Part shown: one piece after another, positions 1-9,525 of the stretch
How positions within the stretch are numbered: position 1 is the stretch's first letter
Layout of the letters: the number at the start of each line of letters is the position of its first letter
From: Granulicella aggregans
GTDB lineage: Bacteria > Acidobacteriota > Terriglobia > Terriglobales > Acidobacteriaceae
Length of the DNA: 64,000 nt
Assembly (NCBI RefSeq): GCF_025685565.1
Contig: NZ_JAGSYE010000003.1
Span: 496,001 to 560,000 of the forward strand
Reading direction: 5' to 3'
Made by a program: the position numbers and the translations under genes
The notes under the pieces: generated by a model
Seen by the model: the letters and a program-made list of their open reading frames with translations, nothing else
Databases searched by the model: none
Told to the model about the DNA's origin: nothing

Positions 1-3000
1 GGTCTTCGAGCGGTCCATGCCGATCGATCCGGCAGGCTTCGTAGCGGGAGACTTCGATCTTCCTAAAGATGCGGCGCTTGGCTACTACAGCATCAGCGTG
101 GGTGACGGCGACGACCGCGTGATGGGCGGCGACTTCCACGTCGAGGAGTATCGCAAGCCGGAGTACCGCGTGCAGGTCACACCCGCCAGCAAGCGTGTGC
201 TTCAAGGCACGGACATGGCCGTCACCATCGACTCGCGCTACTTCTTCGGCGAGCCGGTCGCGAACGGCAAGGTGAAGTACCGCATCTATCGCGAGCGCCA
301 CTACTGGTGGGGCGAGGACGAAGACAACTCCGGGCCACCGCAGGATGACGCAGGCTCTGAGAGCTACAACTACGCAGGCGACGCTCAGGACGAGAAGACC
401 GGCAAGCTGGACGCGGATGGTCGGCTCGTTATCCAGATTCCCACCCCGGTCAACGATAAGGACAAGACTCACGCCGACTACGACTACACGGTTGAGGCGG
501 GAGTCACTGACGAAGCCAATCGCGAGGTCACCGGCCGTGGCAGATTCCTCGCGACCTACGGAACGTTTCGCGTCAATGTAGAGCCGGTCTCCTATGCCGT
601 TCACGCAGGGGAGTCAGCAAAGTTCCGCATCACTGCCATCGACTACGACGACAAGCCGGTGCAAACGCAAGTCCACGTCGCGCTCGTCTATCGCCACTAT
701 GAGAATAGCAAGACCGAGACCACGCAGGGCGCAGCAGTCGACGTAACGACGGATGCGAGCGGCAAGGCGACCGGCGAGGTACTGGTGCAGTCGAAGCAGT
801 ACAGCTCCGCCGGACTCGAAGCGACTGCCAGCGCCGTGCAGCCTGGTACGCGCGATGTGAGCGATGAAAGCTACCTGTGGATCATGGGAGCGGGTGAGTC
901 CGCCTACGGCGAAGACTCCACGCAGACATCGCAGATCGTCGCCGACAAGAAGAGCTACGCCCCCGGCGACACCGCTCATCTCAGTCTCGTCTCCGAGACC
1001 GCAGGCTTTCACGCACTGATCATCGTGCAGGGCGATACGGTCCTTCGCCGCGAGCTGGTTACCTCTGACGGACGCACGCTTGCCTTCGACATTCCCATTA
1101 CTGCGGAGAGCCAGCCCAACATCACCGTCGACGCAATCTATGTGAAGGACGGCGTGCTTTACCAGGCCAGCAAGGTCATCAAAGTCCCGCCCGCACAGCA
1201 GCAGTTGCAGGTACAAATTGTGCCTACGCGCGATACATTTCAACCGCAACAGAAGGCCGACTACGACGTGACTACGCTGGACTTCGCGGGCAAGCCGGTA
1301 AGCGCTGACCTCAGCTTCGGAGTCGTCGATGAGGCGATCTACTCCATCCATCCGGACTCCAGCGGCGACATGCTCACTCGGCTCTATCCGCAGCGCTATG
1401 ACTCGACGTGGGTGGACTCCTCGCTGAGCTATTACTTCAGCGGCGAGGCAGGAACGAAGTCTCCGATGCTGGCGTTGCGCAATGCGCGATATCGGCCGCA
1501 GCTTGCGCAGGTAAAGCCGGGCAACGAGGACAAGCCGCGCGTGCGCAAGGCCTTCCCGGACACTGCCTTCTGGACGCCTTCGGTGCGTACGGATTCCACT
1601 GGCCACGCGCGGGTCTCGCTTACCTTCCCCGACTCGTTGACTACATGGCGTGCGACCGTTCATGCAATTACTGCGGACTCGAAGGCCGGTTCGGCGATGA
1701 GTCGCGTGCTGGTGCGCAAGAACATCATCGTCCGCATGGGCACGCCGCGCTTTCTTGTGCAGGGTGATGAGATCGTCATTCCGGTCATCGTGCATAACTA
1801 TCTCAACACGCCGCAGCAGGCGAAGCTCTCGCTCGCCGTCGATGGCCTCGACGTTCTTGCGGGATCAGATGAGACGGTCACCGTGCCAAGCCGTGGTGAG
1901 GCAACAGCGCAGTGGAAGCTGCACGCCGCGCACATCGGCACGGCGAAGCTCACGGCTTCAGCGATCACACCGATCGAGTCCGACGCACTCGAGATCACGC
2001 TTCCCGTCGAGCCTGCGGGCGTGGTGCAGACGGTCGCACACGGTGGTGTCATCTCGCAGTCCGCCGACCGCTCCCAGAGCAACATTGGCTTTCCGCAGAC
2101 TACCGATGCGGCCTCGCACTCGTTACGGATCGAGGTAAACTCCTCCATCGCGGGATCGCTCGTCTCCGCGCTGGACTATCTCACCAGCTTCCCCTACGGC
2201 TGTACCGAGCAGACGATGTCGAGCTTCCTGCCTAACGTCATCGTTGCAGAGACTCTAGGCAAGCTGCCCGCAGCGAAACGCGTTGATGAGGCCGACCTTC
2301 GCGCAAAGATGGAAGCCGGCCTCGATCGCCTCGCCGACTACCAGCACGAGGATGGCGGTTGGGGATGGTGGAAGGAAGACACGAGCCAGGTCTTCATGAC
2401 GGCTTACGTCGTGGGCGGCATCGGTCAAGGGGCGAAGTATCTTCCTCTGCATGGCAAGCAGTTGCAGATGCTGAACAGCGGGCAGAGATATCTTGCAACT
2501 ACGCTGCACGACCACCCAAAGATGCGCCCCGATCTTCGCGCCGCGGTGCTTTATGCGCTTGCCGAGGCTGGCGATCCGCCTTACGATTCCGAAGCCGTCG
2601 CCACGCGTAAGGCCGCGACGGAGTTGGAGTGGGATCGCCGTAAGGATCTGCAGCCCGAGGGTCTGGCTATGACCGGCCTCGCCATGCTCGAGTGGAAGGA
2701 CGATCGCGCCAGCCAGGTCGAGGCGCAGCTTGAATCCTCTGCGGTCAAGCAAGGCGACCTTGTCCATTGGACTGGTTCTTATGTTCCGCTGCTGGACGCC
2801 GACTATAGCAACGATGCCGAGGCCACTGCATACGCTGTTCGCCTCATCGCGAAGGTGCATCCCGACAGCCCGTTGCTCGCGCCCGCCGCGCAGTGGCTGA
2901 TGCTCGAACGCAACGGCGATGGTTGGTGGCAGTCCACGGAGCAGACGGCCATGGTTCTCTTCGGCCTCGTCGACTACATCGCCACCTCGCACGAGCTTGA

Positions 3001-3694
3001 CTCAGATTTTACGGTCGAAGCGCTGGTCAATGGCCACTCGGTGGGCCAACGACACTTCACGCCAACCGACGCTCTCAGCGGCGCGTCACTCACGATCGAC
3101 CTCGATGCCACAAAGCTTCTGCCCGGCAACAACGATGTCCAGATCGTGCGACGTAGCGGCAGCGGACGCATCTACTGGCGCGCCAGCGGGCGCTACTACA
3201 CCACCGACCGCACCCAGTTCCAGGCGGGCACGCTATCCTTAAACCTGACTCGTGACTACTACAAACTGCAGCCTAAGCAAAAGGACGGCCGATTGATCTA
3301 CACGCTCGAACCGCTGACGGGCGAGGCACAGATCGGCGATGTGCTCGCCGTGCATGAGGCCATCAATGGGAGCCCGATGAAGTATCTTCTTCTCGAAGAT
3401 CCCATTCCCGCAGGAGCCGAGTTCGTTCGAACCGAGGACAGCTACCCCATCGAGACGAGTCCCGGCGGATGGTACGACTGGTACACCCGCCGCGAGTTCC
3501 ACGACGATCGCGCAGCCTTCTTCTCTTCGACCTTCAGCGGGCGTCAGGAGATCTTCTACCTGATCAAGGTAGTCAACCCCGGCAGCTTCCGCATCAATCC
3601 CGCGCGCGTCGCGCCGATGTATCAATCCGGCGTGCAAGCTACCAGCGATGCGCTTACACTGCACGTACCCTCACCTGACGGAGGTGTCCATTGA
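1..3694 (+). CDS. alpha-2-macroglobulin family protein, C-terminal part (5' end outside window)
   Basis: The reading frame is open from the first bases, so the true start lies upstream and about 1230 residues are visible. The thioester motif GCTEQ is at 2198-2212, inside the family's usual context (YGCTEQTMSSF), and is followed by the helical alpha/alpha-toroid region (GGWGWW). MG-type beta domains precede it. Bacterial homologues are periplasmic, often lipid-anchored, traps that bind attacking proteases covalently through the Cys-Gln thioester and are thought to protect the cell when the outer membrane is breached. The gene ends in a TTGA overlap with the next gene, so the two are probably coupled in translation. 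In many bacteria the partner is the peptidoglycan synthase PbpC; here the partner is a small membrane protein, and a transpeptidase lies close by on the other strand. The family call is firm; the protease target is unknown. Confidence 0.93.
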   Translation, partial: VFERSMPIDPAGFVAGDFDLPKDAALGYYSISVGDGDDRVMGGDFHVEEYRKPEYRVQVTPASKRVLQGTDMAVTIDSRYFFGEPVANGKVKYRIYRERHYWWGEDEDNSGPPQDDAGSESYNYAGDAQDEKTGKLDADGRLVIQIPTPVNDKDKTHADYDYTVEAGVTDEANREVTGRGRFLATYGTFRVNVEPVSYAVHAGESAKFRITAIDYDDKPVQTQVHVALVYRHYENSKTETTQGAAVDVTTDASGKATGEVLVQSKQYSSAGLEATASAVQPGTRDVSDESYLWIMGAGESAYGEDSTQTSQIVADKKSYAPGDTAHLSLVSETAGFHALIIVQGDTVLRRELVTSDGRTLAFDIPITAESQPNITVDAIYVKDGVLYQASKVIKVPPAQQQLQVQIVPTRDTFQPQQKADYDVTTLDFAGKPVSADLSFGVVDEAIYSIHPDSSGDMLTRLYPQRYDSTWVDSSLSYYFSGEAGTKSPMLALRNARYRPQLAQVKPGNEDKPRVRKAFPDTAFWTPSVRTDSTGHARVSLTFPDSLTTWRATVHAITADSKAGSAMSRVLVRKNIIVRMGTPRFLVQGDEIVIPVIVHNYLNTPQQAKLSLAVDGLDVLAGSDETVTVPSRGEATAQWKLHAAHIGTAKLTASAITPIESDALEITLPVEPAGVVQTVAHGGVISQSADRSQSNIGFPQTTDAASHSLRIEVNSSIAGSLVSALDYLTSFPYGCTEQTMSSFLPNVIVAETLGKLPAAKRVDEADLRAKMEAGLDRLADYQHEDGGWGWWKEDTSQVFMTAYVVGGIGQGAKYLPLHGKQLQMLNSGQRYLATTLHDHPKMRPDLRAAVLYALAEAGDPPYDSEAVATRKAATELEWDRRKDLQPEGLAMTGLAMLEWKDDRASQVEAQLESSAVKQGDLVHWTGSYVPLLDADYSNDAEATAYAVRLIAKVHPDSPLLAPAAQWLMLERNGDGWWQSTEQTAMVLFGLVDYIATSHELDSDFTVEALVNGHSVGQRHFTPTDALSGASLTIDLDATKLLPGNNDVQIVRRSGSGRIYWRASGRYYTTDRTQFQAGTLSLNLTRDYYKLQPKQKDGRLIYTLEPLTGEAQIGDVLAVHEAINGSPMKYLLLEDPIPAGAEFVRTEDSYPIETSPGGWYDWYTRREFHDDRAAFFSSTFSGRQEIFYLIKVVNPGSFRINPARVAPMYQSGVQATSDALTLHVPSPDGGVH

Positions 3695-4437
3695 CCGCCA
3701 TTCTGCGCCGCGCGCGCGGCCTGCTTCGCCTTCGCCTGCTGCTGCAGCAGCTAGGTCTTGCTGCCGTGGTCTCCATCCTGTTTGTGCTGTGGCTGCATGT
3801 TCCGGACTCCAGCGTGCTTGAAGAGTTGTTCTCTGTGCTGATGGCGCTGATCATTGCGATGATCGCGCTCGGAGGCGAGTCTTTTCTGCTGCTGCAGACC
3901 TGCCCCATCTCCTATAGCGATGGCCGCAAACGCATTCAAGTCGGGGCGCTTACACTGCTTGCCGCGGCGCTGCTGTGGTTTGAATGGAGCTTGCTACTTG
4001 AGCACTTCAGTCGTATCGATGACTCGCTGCTCGCGGGCTTCCTCAACTCCCGCGCTTCCGCGCACTTTCGCAACTTCTTCAGCTACAGCCATCTCTACGA
4101 CTGGCTGGAGGATGTGTGGCTGGTGCTGCGATGGTTCGCCACGGGGCTTCTGCTCGCTGCGTCGCTGGCGCTATTGCTGGCGCTTCGACGGGGTCGCGCG
4201 ACGTTGCGTCTTGTCTTCTCGTTTACTTACTGGATCGTCTTTGCGCTCTCAGCAGTAATCGGCTCGCACCTAACGCACGCGCTGCTGCAGTGGACGCCCG
4301 GCCATGGTCTTCCGGTCGAGTCCATCAGCCTCGTCCTGCGACTGGGTGCGGTGATCCTTGTAGACCTCATCCTCATCTGTCTGCCCTTCACAACAGCGAT
4401 CGCAGTGATCGAACGCAGCGAGGCATGCGCCGCTTAG
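3691..4437 (+). CDS. polytopic membrane protein of unknown function, coupled to the macroglobulin gene
   Basis: This 248-residue protein starts with TTG at 3691, overlapping the upstream stop codon by 4 bp, with a GGAGG ribosome site at 3680-3684. I count about six hydrophobic membrane segments, near residues 20-38, 45-68, 84-105, 145-165, 172-195 and 213-238. A basic, Arg-rich N-terminus suggests a cytoplasmic start. I recognise no family and see no catalytic motif. The tight coupling to the alpha-2-macroglobulin gene suggests a role in the same envelope process, perhaps as a membrane partner, but this is inference. It ends 4 bp into the convergent SpoIID gene (4434-4437). Confidence 0.8.
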   Translation: MTAILRRARGLLRLRLLLQQLGLAAVVSILFVLWLHVPDSSVLEELFSVLMALIIAMIALGGESFLLLQTCPISYSDGRKRIQVGALTLLAAALLWFEWSLLLEHFSRIDDSLLAGFLNSRASAHFRNFFSYSHLYDWLEDVWLVLRWFATGLLLAASLALLLALRRGRATLRLVFSFTYWIVFALSAVIGSHLTHALLQWTPGHGLPVESISLVLRLGAVILVDLILICLPFTTAIAVIERSEACAA

Positions 4438-6113
4438 TTCACGCTGGCAGGCACGCCGGAGACGAGCCAGCTTCGTATCGGAGCCATCCCGTAATGTGCG
4501 ACCATCGCGCGCACTTTGGCGGCAGCGGCGCGATGTGCCTGCTCACTTGTTCCGTGAGTTGTGGGATGGCTCAGTTCGGCCTCCATCGCAGCATCGCTCA
4601 TCGCGCTGCCTACGGGTTCACCGTCGAGCACTTCCACAAGACCTTCACGCAGCCACAGCGGTGCCTTCGTAGATGCCTCCGACTCTACCAGTACATGCAA
4701 CATCTCGTGCCGAAGTGTCTTCTGATGCAGCATGGGTCTCGCGTTGATCACGATGCGCGATCCGCTGGTGCCTGCCAGCATCCATCCGGGCTGCGAGGTC
4801 ATCTGGCGGAAGAGTTCGGCAGACGGTGCGAAGCTGATCTCCGGCGCGATGGAAGTACGCGGCGGAAATAGAGTCTTTGCCTCCTGCCATGAAGTTTCGA
4901 TCTCTTCTCGCTGCTCCGCCGTGAGTCGCGCTTCGCTTCGAACCTTGATGCCGGCGGTATCTTCGTTGACCCAGCCGCTGTCATTCGGGCCCATGCCTAC
5001 GACCGTTCCGGGAAAGTAGAAGGCAAGGATCTGACGCGCGTTCTTGTGCTCGATAGCCATCTCGGTCGCGCCGAACTGGCATAGGCCAACCCCATGGCCG
5101 AAGCCTCTGCCATCGAAGATCAGTGTACCGTTGCGGACCCCGATGTCGTACCAGTCGGAACGGACCTTGTTCCATCCCAACGAGCGGTCGATGGCGAGGC
5201 GAAGTGCGCTCGCGCTTACCTGTGCGCGGACGCCGTTGCTTCCGGCGAACTCCAGCATTTGCGCCCGATGCGACGCACTTCGTTTTGTAACCGTCACCGA
5301 TGCAATCTCAGGAGGCAGCCGCCAACCCTGGGATTTCGCGACCGATTGTAGATCGATGGGCTTCACCTCGGTGTGCCATGTGGATACACTTCGACGCACG
5401 CAATAAGGATCCATGTGGGCGGTAAGGTAAGGCACCTCAGGAGTCGCAAACCGCGCCGCATGAGCGTCTTCTGTCATGCCGCCGCAGCTCTGGCTGAAGT
5501 AGACTTCGGCGCTCCGTCTTCCGAACCACAGCGTCTCGCCTGCGGTCTCCCACACGGCTTGCTCGATCGCGTCTGAGACAGATCCAAAGCGCGCGACCTG
5601 GCACTCCGTACTGTCGCAGAGATCGGCCTTCAGATGCCCGGCAGGAGCGGTGTAATGCGGGCTGTTGAGGGCATAACTTCGCGCTACCACTGCCATCGCG
5701 CGCAAAGACTCCGGTGGCTCTTTCGCGTCGGCCTCGGCGCTGAGGACGGCGGCTACGTAACGCTCGCTAGGCAGAGTCAGAACCACATCGACGCTTCCTG
5801 CAACCGCCTTCAGATGCCAGAGGCCAACGGCGCTCCGGTGCTCTCCTGATGCGGTATCGGTGATGCGGAGCGCACCACCGGCGAAAAGTTCGACGTAGCC
5901 AGGAAAGCTGATCGACGCGGATAGGTTGCGATGCGCGCAGGTAGCGCAATCCGCTATCCAGGCCGCGGAGTTGAGTGGGGTCAGAGTGACTGCGCGAACA
6001 TCACGCGCCGAGAACAAGGCGACGGTGACATCGCGACCGCCGGAGTCGTCCGCGTGTGCTGTCGTGGTCGCGATCATGCCAAGCGCCATCGCGGCAGCGC
6101 GAAGAGCTCTCAT
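4434..6113 (-). CDS. SpoIID/LytB domain protein fused to an HExxH metallopeptidase-like domain
   Basis: The protein has 559 residues with a signal peptide (about 1-21, cleavage after AHA). Residues about 110-370 form a SpoIID/LytB domain: LPSERYVAAVLSAE with the likely catalytic Glu127, the SCGG motif at 209-212 and the GHGVGLCQFGA motif at 339-349. SpoIID of Bacillus is a lytic transglycosylase acting on peptidoglycan stripped of stem peptides, and LytB enhances amidases. The C-terminal part carries HEMLH (469-473) followed by WLREGL with Glu490, the pattern of a gluzincin-type zinc peptidase. The start ATG overlaps the stop of the upstream transpeptidase gene by 4 bp, so the two are likely made together and act on the wall. 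The fusion is unusual to my knowledge. Peptidoglycan cleavage is the most likely role; the peptidase activity is inferred from the motif alone. Confidence 0.88.
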   Translation of the reverse strand: MRALRAAAMALGMIATTTAHADDSGGRDVTVALFSARDVRAVTLTPLNSAAWIADCATCAHRNLSASISFPGYVELFAGGALRITDTASGEHRSAVGLWHLKAVAGSVDVVLTLPSERYVAAVLSAEADAKEPPESLRAMAVVARSYALNSPHYTAPAGHLKADLCDSTECQVARFGSVSDAIEQAVWETAGETLWFGRRSAEVYFSQSCGGMTEDAHAARFATPEVPYLTAHMDPYCVRRSVSTWHTEVKPIDLQSVAKSQGWRLPPEIASVTVTKRSASHRAQMLEFAGSNGVRAQVSASALRLAIDRSLGWNKVRSDWYDIGVRNGTLIFDGRGFGHGVGLCQFGATEMAIEHKNARQILAFYFPGTVVGMGPNDSGWVNEDTAGIKVRSEARLTAEQREEIETSWQEAKTLFPPRTSIAPEISFAPSAELFRQMTSQPGWMLAGTSGSRIVINARPMLHQKTLRHEMLHVLVESEASTKAPLWLREGLVEVLDGEPVGSAMSDAAMEAELSHPTTHGTSEQAHRAAAAKVRAMVAHYGMAPIRSWLVSGVPASVN

Positions 6114-6955
6114 CGGCGAGCTTCCGCGTCACGCATAGCGAGGAAGAACTGCCTCGCCAGCGATGCAGCCGTTCCTCCATCTCCGTGCGGCACGAAGATG
6201 ACGATGACCATTCGTCCGGGCAGCGCACCTGCGAACCAGCCGTGGGTCCACGTCTCGCCAGGGTTCTTCGCGGTGCCGGTCTTGCCGAGGATAGTTTTCC
6301 CTTCTACGGCTGCCGGATGCGCCATACCGTAGTCGATGGACTCCTTCAAACCGCGCTCGACCGGGCCTCCGGCGGGAAGCCTGAGCATAAGCTCACGATA
6401 GGCCTGGGCCAGTTCAAGCGACGTGGCCGTGACATTTTCGAGGCCCAGGGTTGTCAGTTCGCGATCTTCCGCTAAAGCGTTCGTAACAGCATGGTGCTCG
6501 ATCCGTGCTTCACGCAAGGCCTGCTCCAGCTGAAGCCCGGTAAAGCGCCGCCCGAGTTCGGCGAAGTAGCGATTGCACGATTCCGCCAAGGCACTCTCCG
6601 CATTGAATACATTCCTGTCTGCAGGATGCGTGCAGTCGACCGTTCGGCCAGCGATGCGAAGATGCCGGTCGCAGAGGACCTGCGCTCCGCTAGTAATGAT
6701 GCCGTGCTCCAACGCATACTCCAGCAGCAGCGGCTTGATCGTAGAGCCTGGTGTCGACCGCACTTCACTGCCAACGCGCGCCGTCATTGCTCCTGTTTTG
6801 AGGTCGAGCACGACGCCAGCGGCCTGAGTTCCGCGCAGGGCTTGCAGCAGTGCATCACTGGGACTCGACGCGAAGGACGATGCGCTCAACGACAGCAAGA
6901 GCACAGCCAACGCTCGCATACAAAGCAGCGTCACTCGATTGGCAGAGGCTCTCAT
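6110..6955 (-). CDS. penicillin-binding transpeptidase-domain protein, small periplasmic type
   Basis: With ATG at 6955 the protein has 281 residues; an alternative ATG at 6919 gives a neater signal peptide (MRALAVLLLSLSASSFA). The three penicillin-binding motifs are in order and well spaced: SxxK as STIK (71-74), SxN as SCN (126-128) and KTGT (225-228). It has no transglycosylase or dimerisation domain, so it resembles a stand-alone transpeptidase or class D beta-lactamase-like fold. It probably cross-links or edits stem peptides in the periplasm, or binds beta-lactams. It overlaps the SpoIID-like gene by 4 bp, which suggests coordinated wall cutting and joining. The longer open frame back to 7069 was rejected because it runs into the upstream gene. 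Confidence 0.85.
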   Translation of the reverse strand: MRASANRVTLLCMRALAVLLLSLSASSFASSPSDALLQALRGTQAAGVVLDLKTGAMTARVGSEVRSTPGSTIKPLLLEYALEHGIITSGAQVLCDRHLRIAGRTVDCTHPADRNVFNAESALAESCNRYFAELGRRFTGLQLEQALREARIEHHAVTNALAEDRELTTLGLENVTATSLELAQAYRELMLRLPAGGPVERGLKESIDYGMAHPAAVEGKTILGKTGTAKNPGETWTHGWFAGALPGRMVIVIFVPHGDGGTAASLARQFFLAMRDAEARR

Positions 6956-6987
6956 CCCGTTGAGCCTATCGCATCCGGTGCTGCTGT

Positions 6988-7827
6988 TTATTTCAACAGC
7001 CCCTTGAGATACGCGAGGCCCTTCACCGCGACATCTTCCGGGGTAACGCCAGTCTCGGCCCAGAGCCACCCCGGGCCGTCTGTCTCCTGCAAACAGTAGC
7101 CGAAGCCTTCCACCGTAAGGTAGCCCTGATAGCCGATCTTCTTCAGCGATTCGATGACGGCGGGAAAGCCTACGTGCCCCGTTCCCGGAACTCCGCGATC
7201 GTTCTCGCTGATGTGAATGTGCTTCAGCTGGGGGCCAAGCGATTCGATGGCCAGTGGCAAGCTCTTTTCCTCGATGTTCGCGTGGAACGTGTCGATCGTC
7301 ACGCCGATGCGTGGATTGCCAATCGCATCGCAGAGTGCTCGTGCCTCGGCTGCGGTGCGGATGAAGAAGGTCTCCGCGCGGTTCACCGGCTCAAGCGAGA
7401 GGGTCATATCGTGCTCGTCAAGTGACTCGCCAACAGCCTGAAACGCCTCAATGGCCCAAAGCATCTCGTCGCCGGTTGGCCGGTGCGGGGGCAGATATCC
7501 GATAGGCGCGAAGAGCGGGCCGCCGAGCAGATGGGATCCGATCTCTGCCGCGGTTTCGACGCACTCGATCAGGTGCTCGATGGAGCGCCGCCTGACTGAA
7601 GCGTCGGGACTGATGGGGTTGATGCCCGCTGGAAGGATCGCGCAGACGGTACATTCCAGACCGCTCTCCTCATAAGCCTGGCGCAGGGATGAGGCTGGCA
7701 GATCGCCGGGAGCGAACATGGCAATCTCGAAGCCATCAAAGCCGGCCTCGCGGGCCCACGCCAACAAGGGCAGATGCCGCTCCTGGAACTTTGCCGTCCA
7801 CGCAAACGCACTTACTCCAAACTTCAT
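6988..7827 (-). CDS. sugar phosphate isomerase/epimerase, D-tagatose 3-epimerase-like TIM barrel
   Basis: This 279-residue protein matches the xylose-isomerase-like TIM barrel fold. The four metal ligands can be placed as Glu146 (in LSLEPVNR), Asp179 (in VTIDTFH), His205 (in HIHISENDRG) and Glu240 (in LTVEGF). Their spacing (33, 26, 35) equals that which I recall for D-tagatose 3-epimerase of Pseudomonas cichorii (Glu152, Asp185, His211, Glu246). The likely reaction is metal-dependent C3 epimerisation of a ketohexose such as fructose to psicose or tagatose to sorbose; other sugar or inositol substrates are possible. It is cytoplasmic, with no signal peptide. It lies 29 bp downstream of the GH32 fructan hydrolase gene on the same strand, consistent with processing the fructose released. 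Confidence 0.85.
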   Translation of the reverse strand: MKFGVSAFAWTAKFQERHLPLLAWAREAGFDGFEIAMFAPGDLPASSLRQAYEESGLECTVCAILPAGINPISPDASVRRRSIEHLIECVETAAEIGSHLLGGPLFAPIGYLPPHRPTGDEMLWAIEAFQAVGESLDEHDMTLSLEPVNRAETFFIRTAAEARALCDAIGNPRIGVTIDTFHANIEEKSLPLAIESLGPQLKHIHISENDRGVPGTGHVGFPAVIESLKKIGYQGYLTVEGFGYCLQETDGPGWLWAETGVTPEDVAVKGLAYLKGLLK

Positions 7828-7856
7828 TCGTTCGTCCTTTGAACTTCAGTGCGAGG

Positions 7857-9398
7857 CTAGATGGTGAACTTCGGCGTAGTCAGGCGGTCTTTGGAGATGG
7901 GCGAGATCTTCCATCCGGTCAGCGTCACGCTCGTCGACCCCGTCGCGTGTACCTCTATATCTGGAGCCATTGAGCCAGGGTAATAAAAGCGCTTCGTGTA
8001 GCCGATCCGGTCGCTCACGATCAGTTCAATTACCGAGCCATCGACGTAGGCGTGCAGCGAAGGTAGATCGGTCGGCTCTAGACCGATCTCTTTGCCATCG
8101 ACTAGAACCTTGTGAGTATCGGGTTCATAGGTCACCTGTAGTAGTTCACCTTGGTTTGAACTCATCTTGAGCTGCATCGTTGCATCTTGACCGCCTGTAC
8201 ATAGCACCTCGCCGGTCGCCTTTGGAAGCGTTCTGAGAATACCTGCGCGCGTCTCCTGATAGGGCAATTCCGTCCCCCGCAGTCTCGTTGCCTCCGGCAG
8301 CGACTTGATCCGCAGCGTCCCGTCCTTATCCAGACTCAGCACACGCGGCAGACTCATCATCCCGGACCATCCTGCCACCTTCATCTCCGCGTCGCTACGC
8401 TTCTCCTGGATCCATCCCCATAAGATTCGGCGGCCCTTCGCGTCGAGCTGCGTCTTGGGGGCGTAGAACGCGCCTAGATCGAGCTCTCCCGTCTTCTTCT
8501 TGGTGAAGGTCATCGTCGCTTCGTCCAGGTGGCCTGACTCCCAGATGACCTTGCCCAGCGTGGAGTAGATGAGCACATGGCCGCCATCGAGCGCGAAGAA
8601 GTCCGGGCACTCCCACATCTCGCCGTCGTCGCATGGGTTGGCGGTCTTCTTGCCGTTCCACTCGCCACTGGTGAGTTTGTGCAGGTACTCCCAGGACTTC
8701 GGATCATCGAGCTTCTTGGTGCGATAGAGCAGCACGCAGCCGCCTACCTCGGCCTCGCCGGAGCCGACGGTCATGTAGTACCAGTCGCCCTGTTTCCAGG
8801 CCGAAGGATCGCGGAAGCCGGTGATCTTCATTCCCGGCGGCGGCAGCGGAATGATCGGCTCGGGCAGCTTCGTCCACTTCACCAGAGCCGGATCGTCCGA
8901 CCAGGCGATGCACTGCGACTCCTGGATCTTGTTCTCGCCATCGCGGATGGTTGCGAGGTCTGGCGTGGTCAGCTTCGTGCCGGTGTAAACCTGATAGACA
9001 CGTTTGCCCACCTTGATCGCCGAACCAGAGAAGCAGCCGAACGAATCCGGACTGTCCGGCGTCGGCGTCATCGCTAGGGGCAGATGCGTCCAGTGCAGCA
9101 TGTCCGGGCTCTCGGAGTGATACCAGCTCATGTCGCCCCAGACCGCGGCCAGCGGATTGAACTGGCAGAACATGTGGTACTTGCCGTTGAAGTAGACCGG
9201 CCCATTAGGGTCATTCATCCAGTTCTTTGCTGGCAGCAGGTGGAACTGCGGGCGGCGCGGGTCAGAAGCCAGATTGGCTACCGCATCTTCCGCCATCGCC
9301 CAGCGCGGAACCAGACCCGCGGCAGCAACGGTGGCCGCCGATGCGAGCAGCCTGCGACGGCTGAGTGACCTGCCTTGAACCGGATCAGAATGCTTCAT
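7857..9398 (-). CDS. glycoside hydrolase family 32 (fructan or sucrose hydrolase), Tat-exported
   Basis: The start at 9398 gives 513 residues and leaves a clean twin-arginine signal (SRRRLLASAATVAAAG, residues 13-28); the longer open frame to 9587 adds sequence without hydrophobic logic and overlaps the divergent purU region. GH32 landmarks are all present: WMNDPNG with nucleophile Asp63, FRDP (195-198) for the transition-state aspartate, and MWECPD with acid/base Glu263. A C-terminal beta-sandwich follows. Such enzymes release fructose from levan, inulin or sucrose with retention of configuration. The Tat signal suggests folding before export to the periplasm. The adjacent epimerase gene may use the product. 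Exact substrate (levanase, inulinase or invertase) cannot be read from sequence. Confidence 0.92.
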   Translation of the reverse strand: MKHSDPVQGRSLSRRRLLASAATVAAAGLVPRWAMAEDAVANLASDPRRPQFHLLPAKNWMNDPNGPVYFNGKYHMFCQFNPLAAVWGDMSWYHSESPDMLHWTHLPLAMTPTPDSPDSFGCFSGSAIKVGKRVYQVYTGTKLTTPDLATIRDGENKIQESQCIAWSDDPALVKWTKLPEPIIPLPPPGMKITGFRDPSAWKQGDWYYMTVGSGEAEVGGCVLLYRTKKLDDPKSWEYLHKLTSGEWNGKKTANPCDDGEMWECPDFFALDGGHVLIYSTLGKVIWESGHLDEATMTFTKKKTGELDLGAFYAPKTQLDAKGRRILWGWIQEKRSDAEMKVAGWSGMMSLPRVLSLDKDGTLRIKSLPEATRLRGTELPYQETRAGILRTLPKATGEVLCTGGQDATMQLKMSSNQGELLQVTYEPDTHKVLVDGKEIGLEPTDLPSLHAYVDGSVIELIVSDRIGYTKRFYYPGSMAPDIEVHATGSTSVTLTGWKISPISKDRLTTPKFTI

Positions 9399-9525
9399 CG
9401 ACTCGCTCCCCTTGCCGCCGGTTAAGGCCAGCAAGCCAAAGGGTCTTTCACGCATAGGCCACCTGTCAAGCAGACCGCTAGACAGGTCACGCAATACTCG
9501 TCCTGTAAACTTCTCGAGACTGACT

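Noticed and set aside
614..1795. 393-codon frame antisense to the macroglobulin gene
   Set aside because: It overlaps a conserved family protein and has no recognisable protein features.
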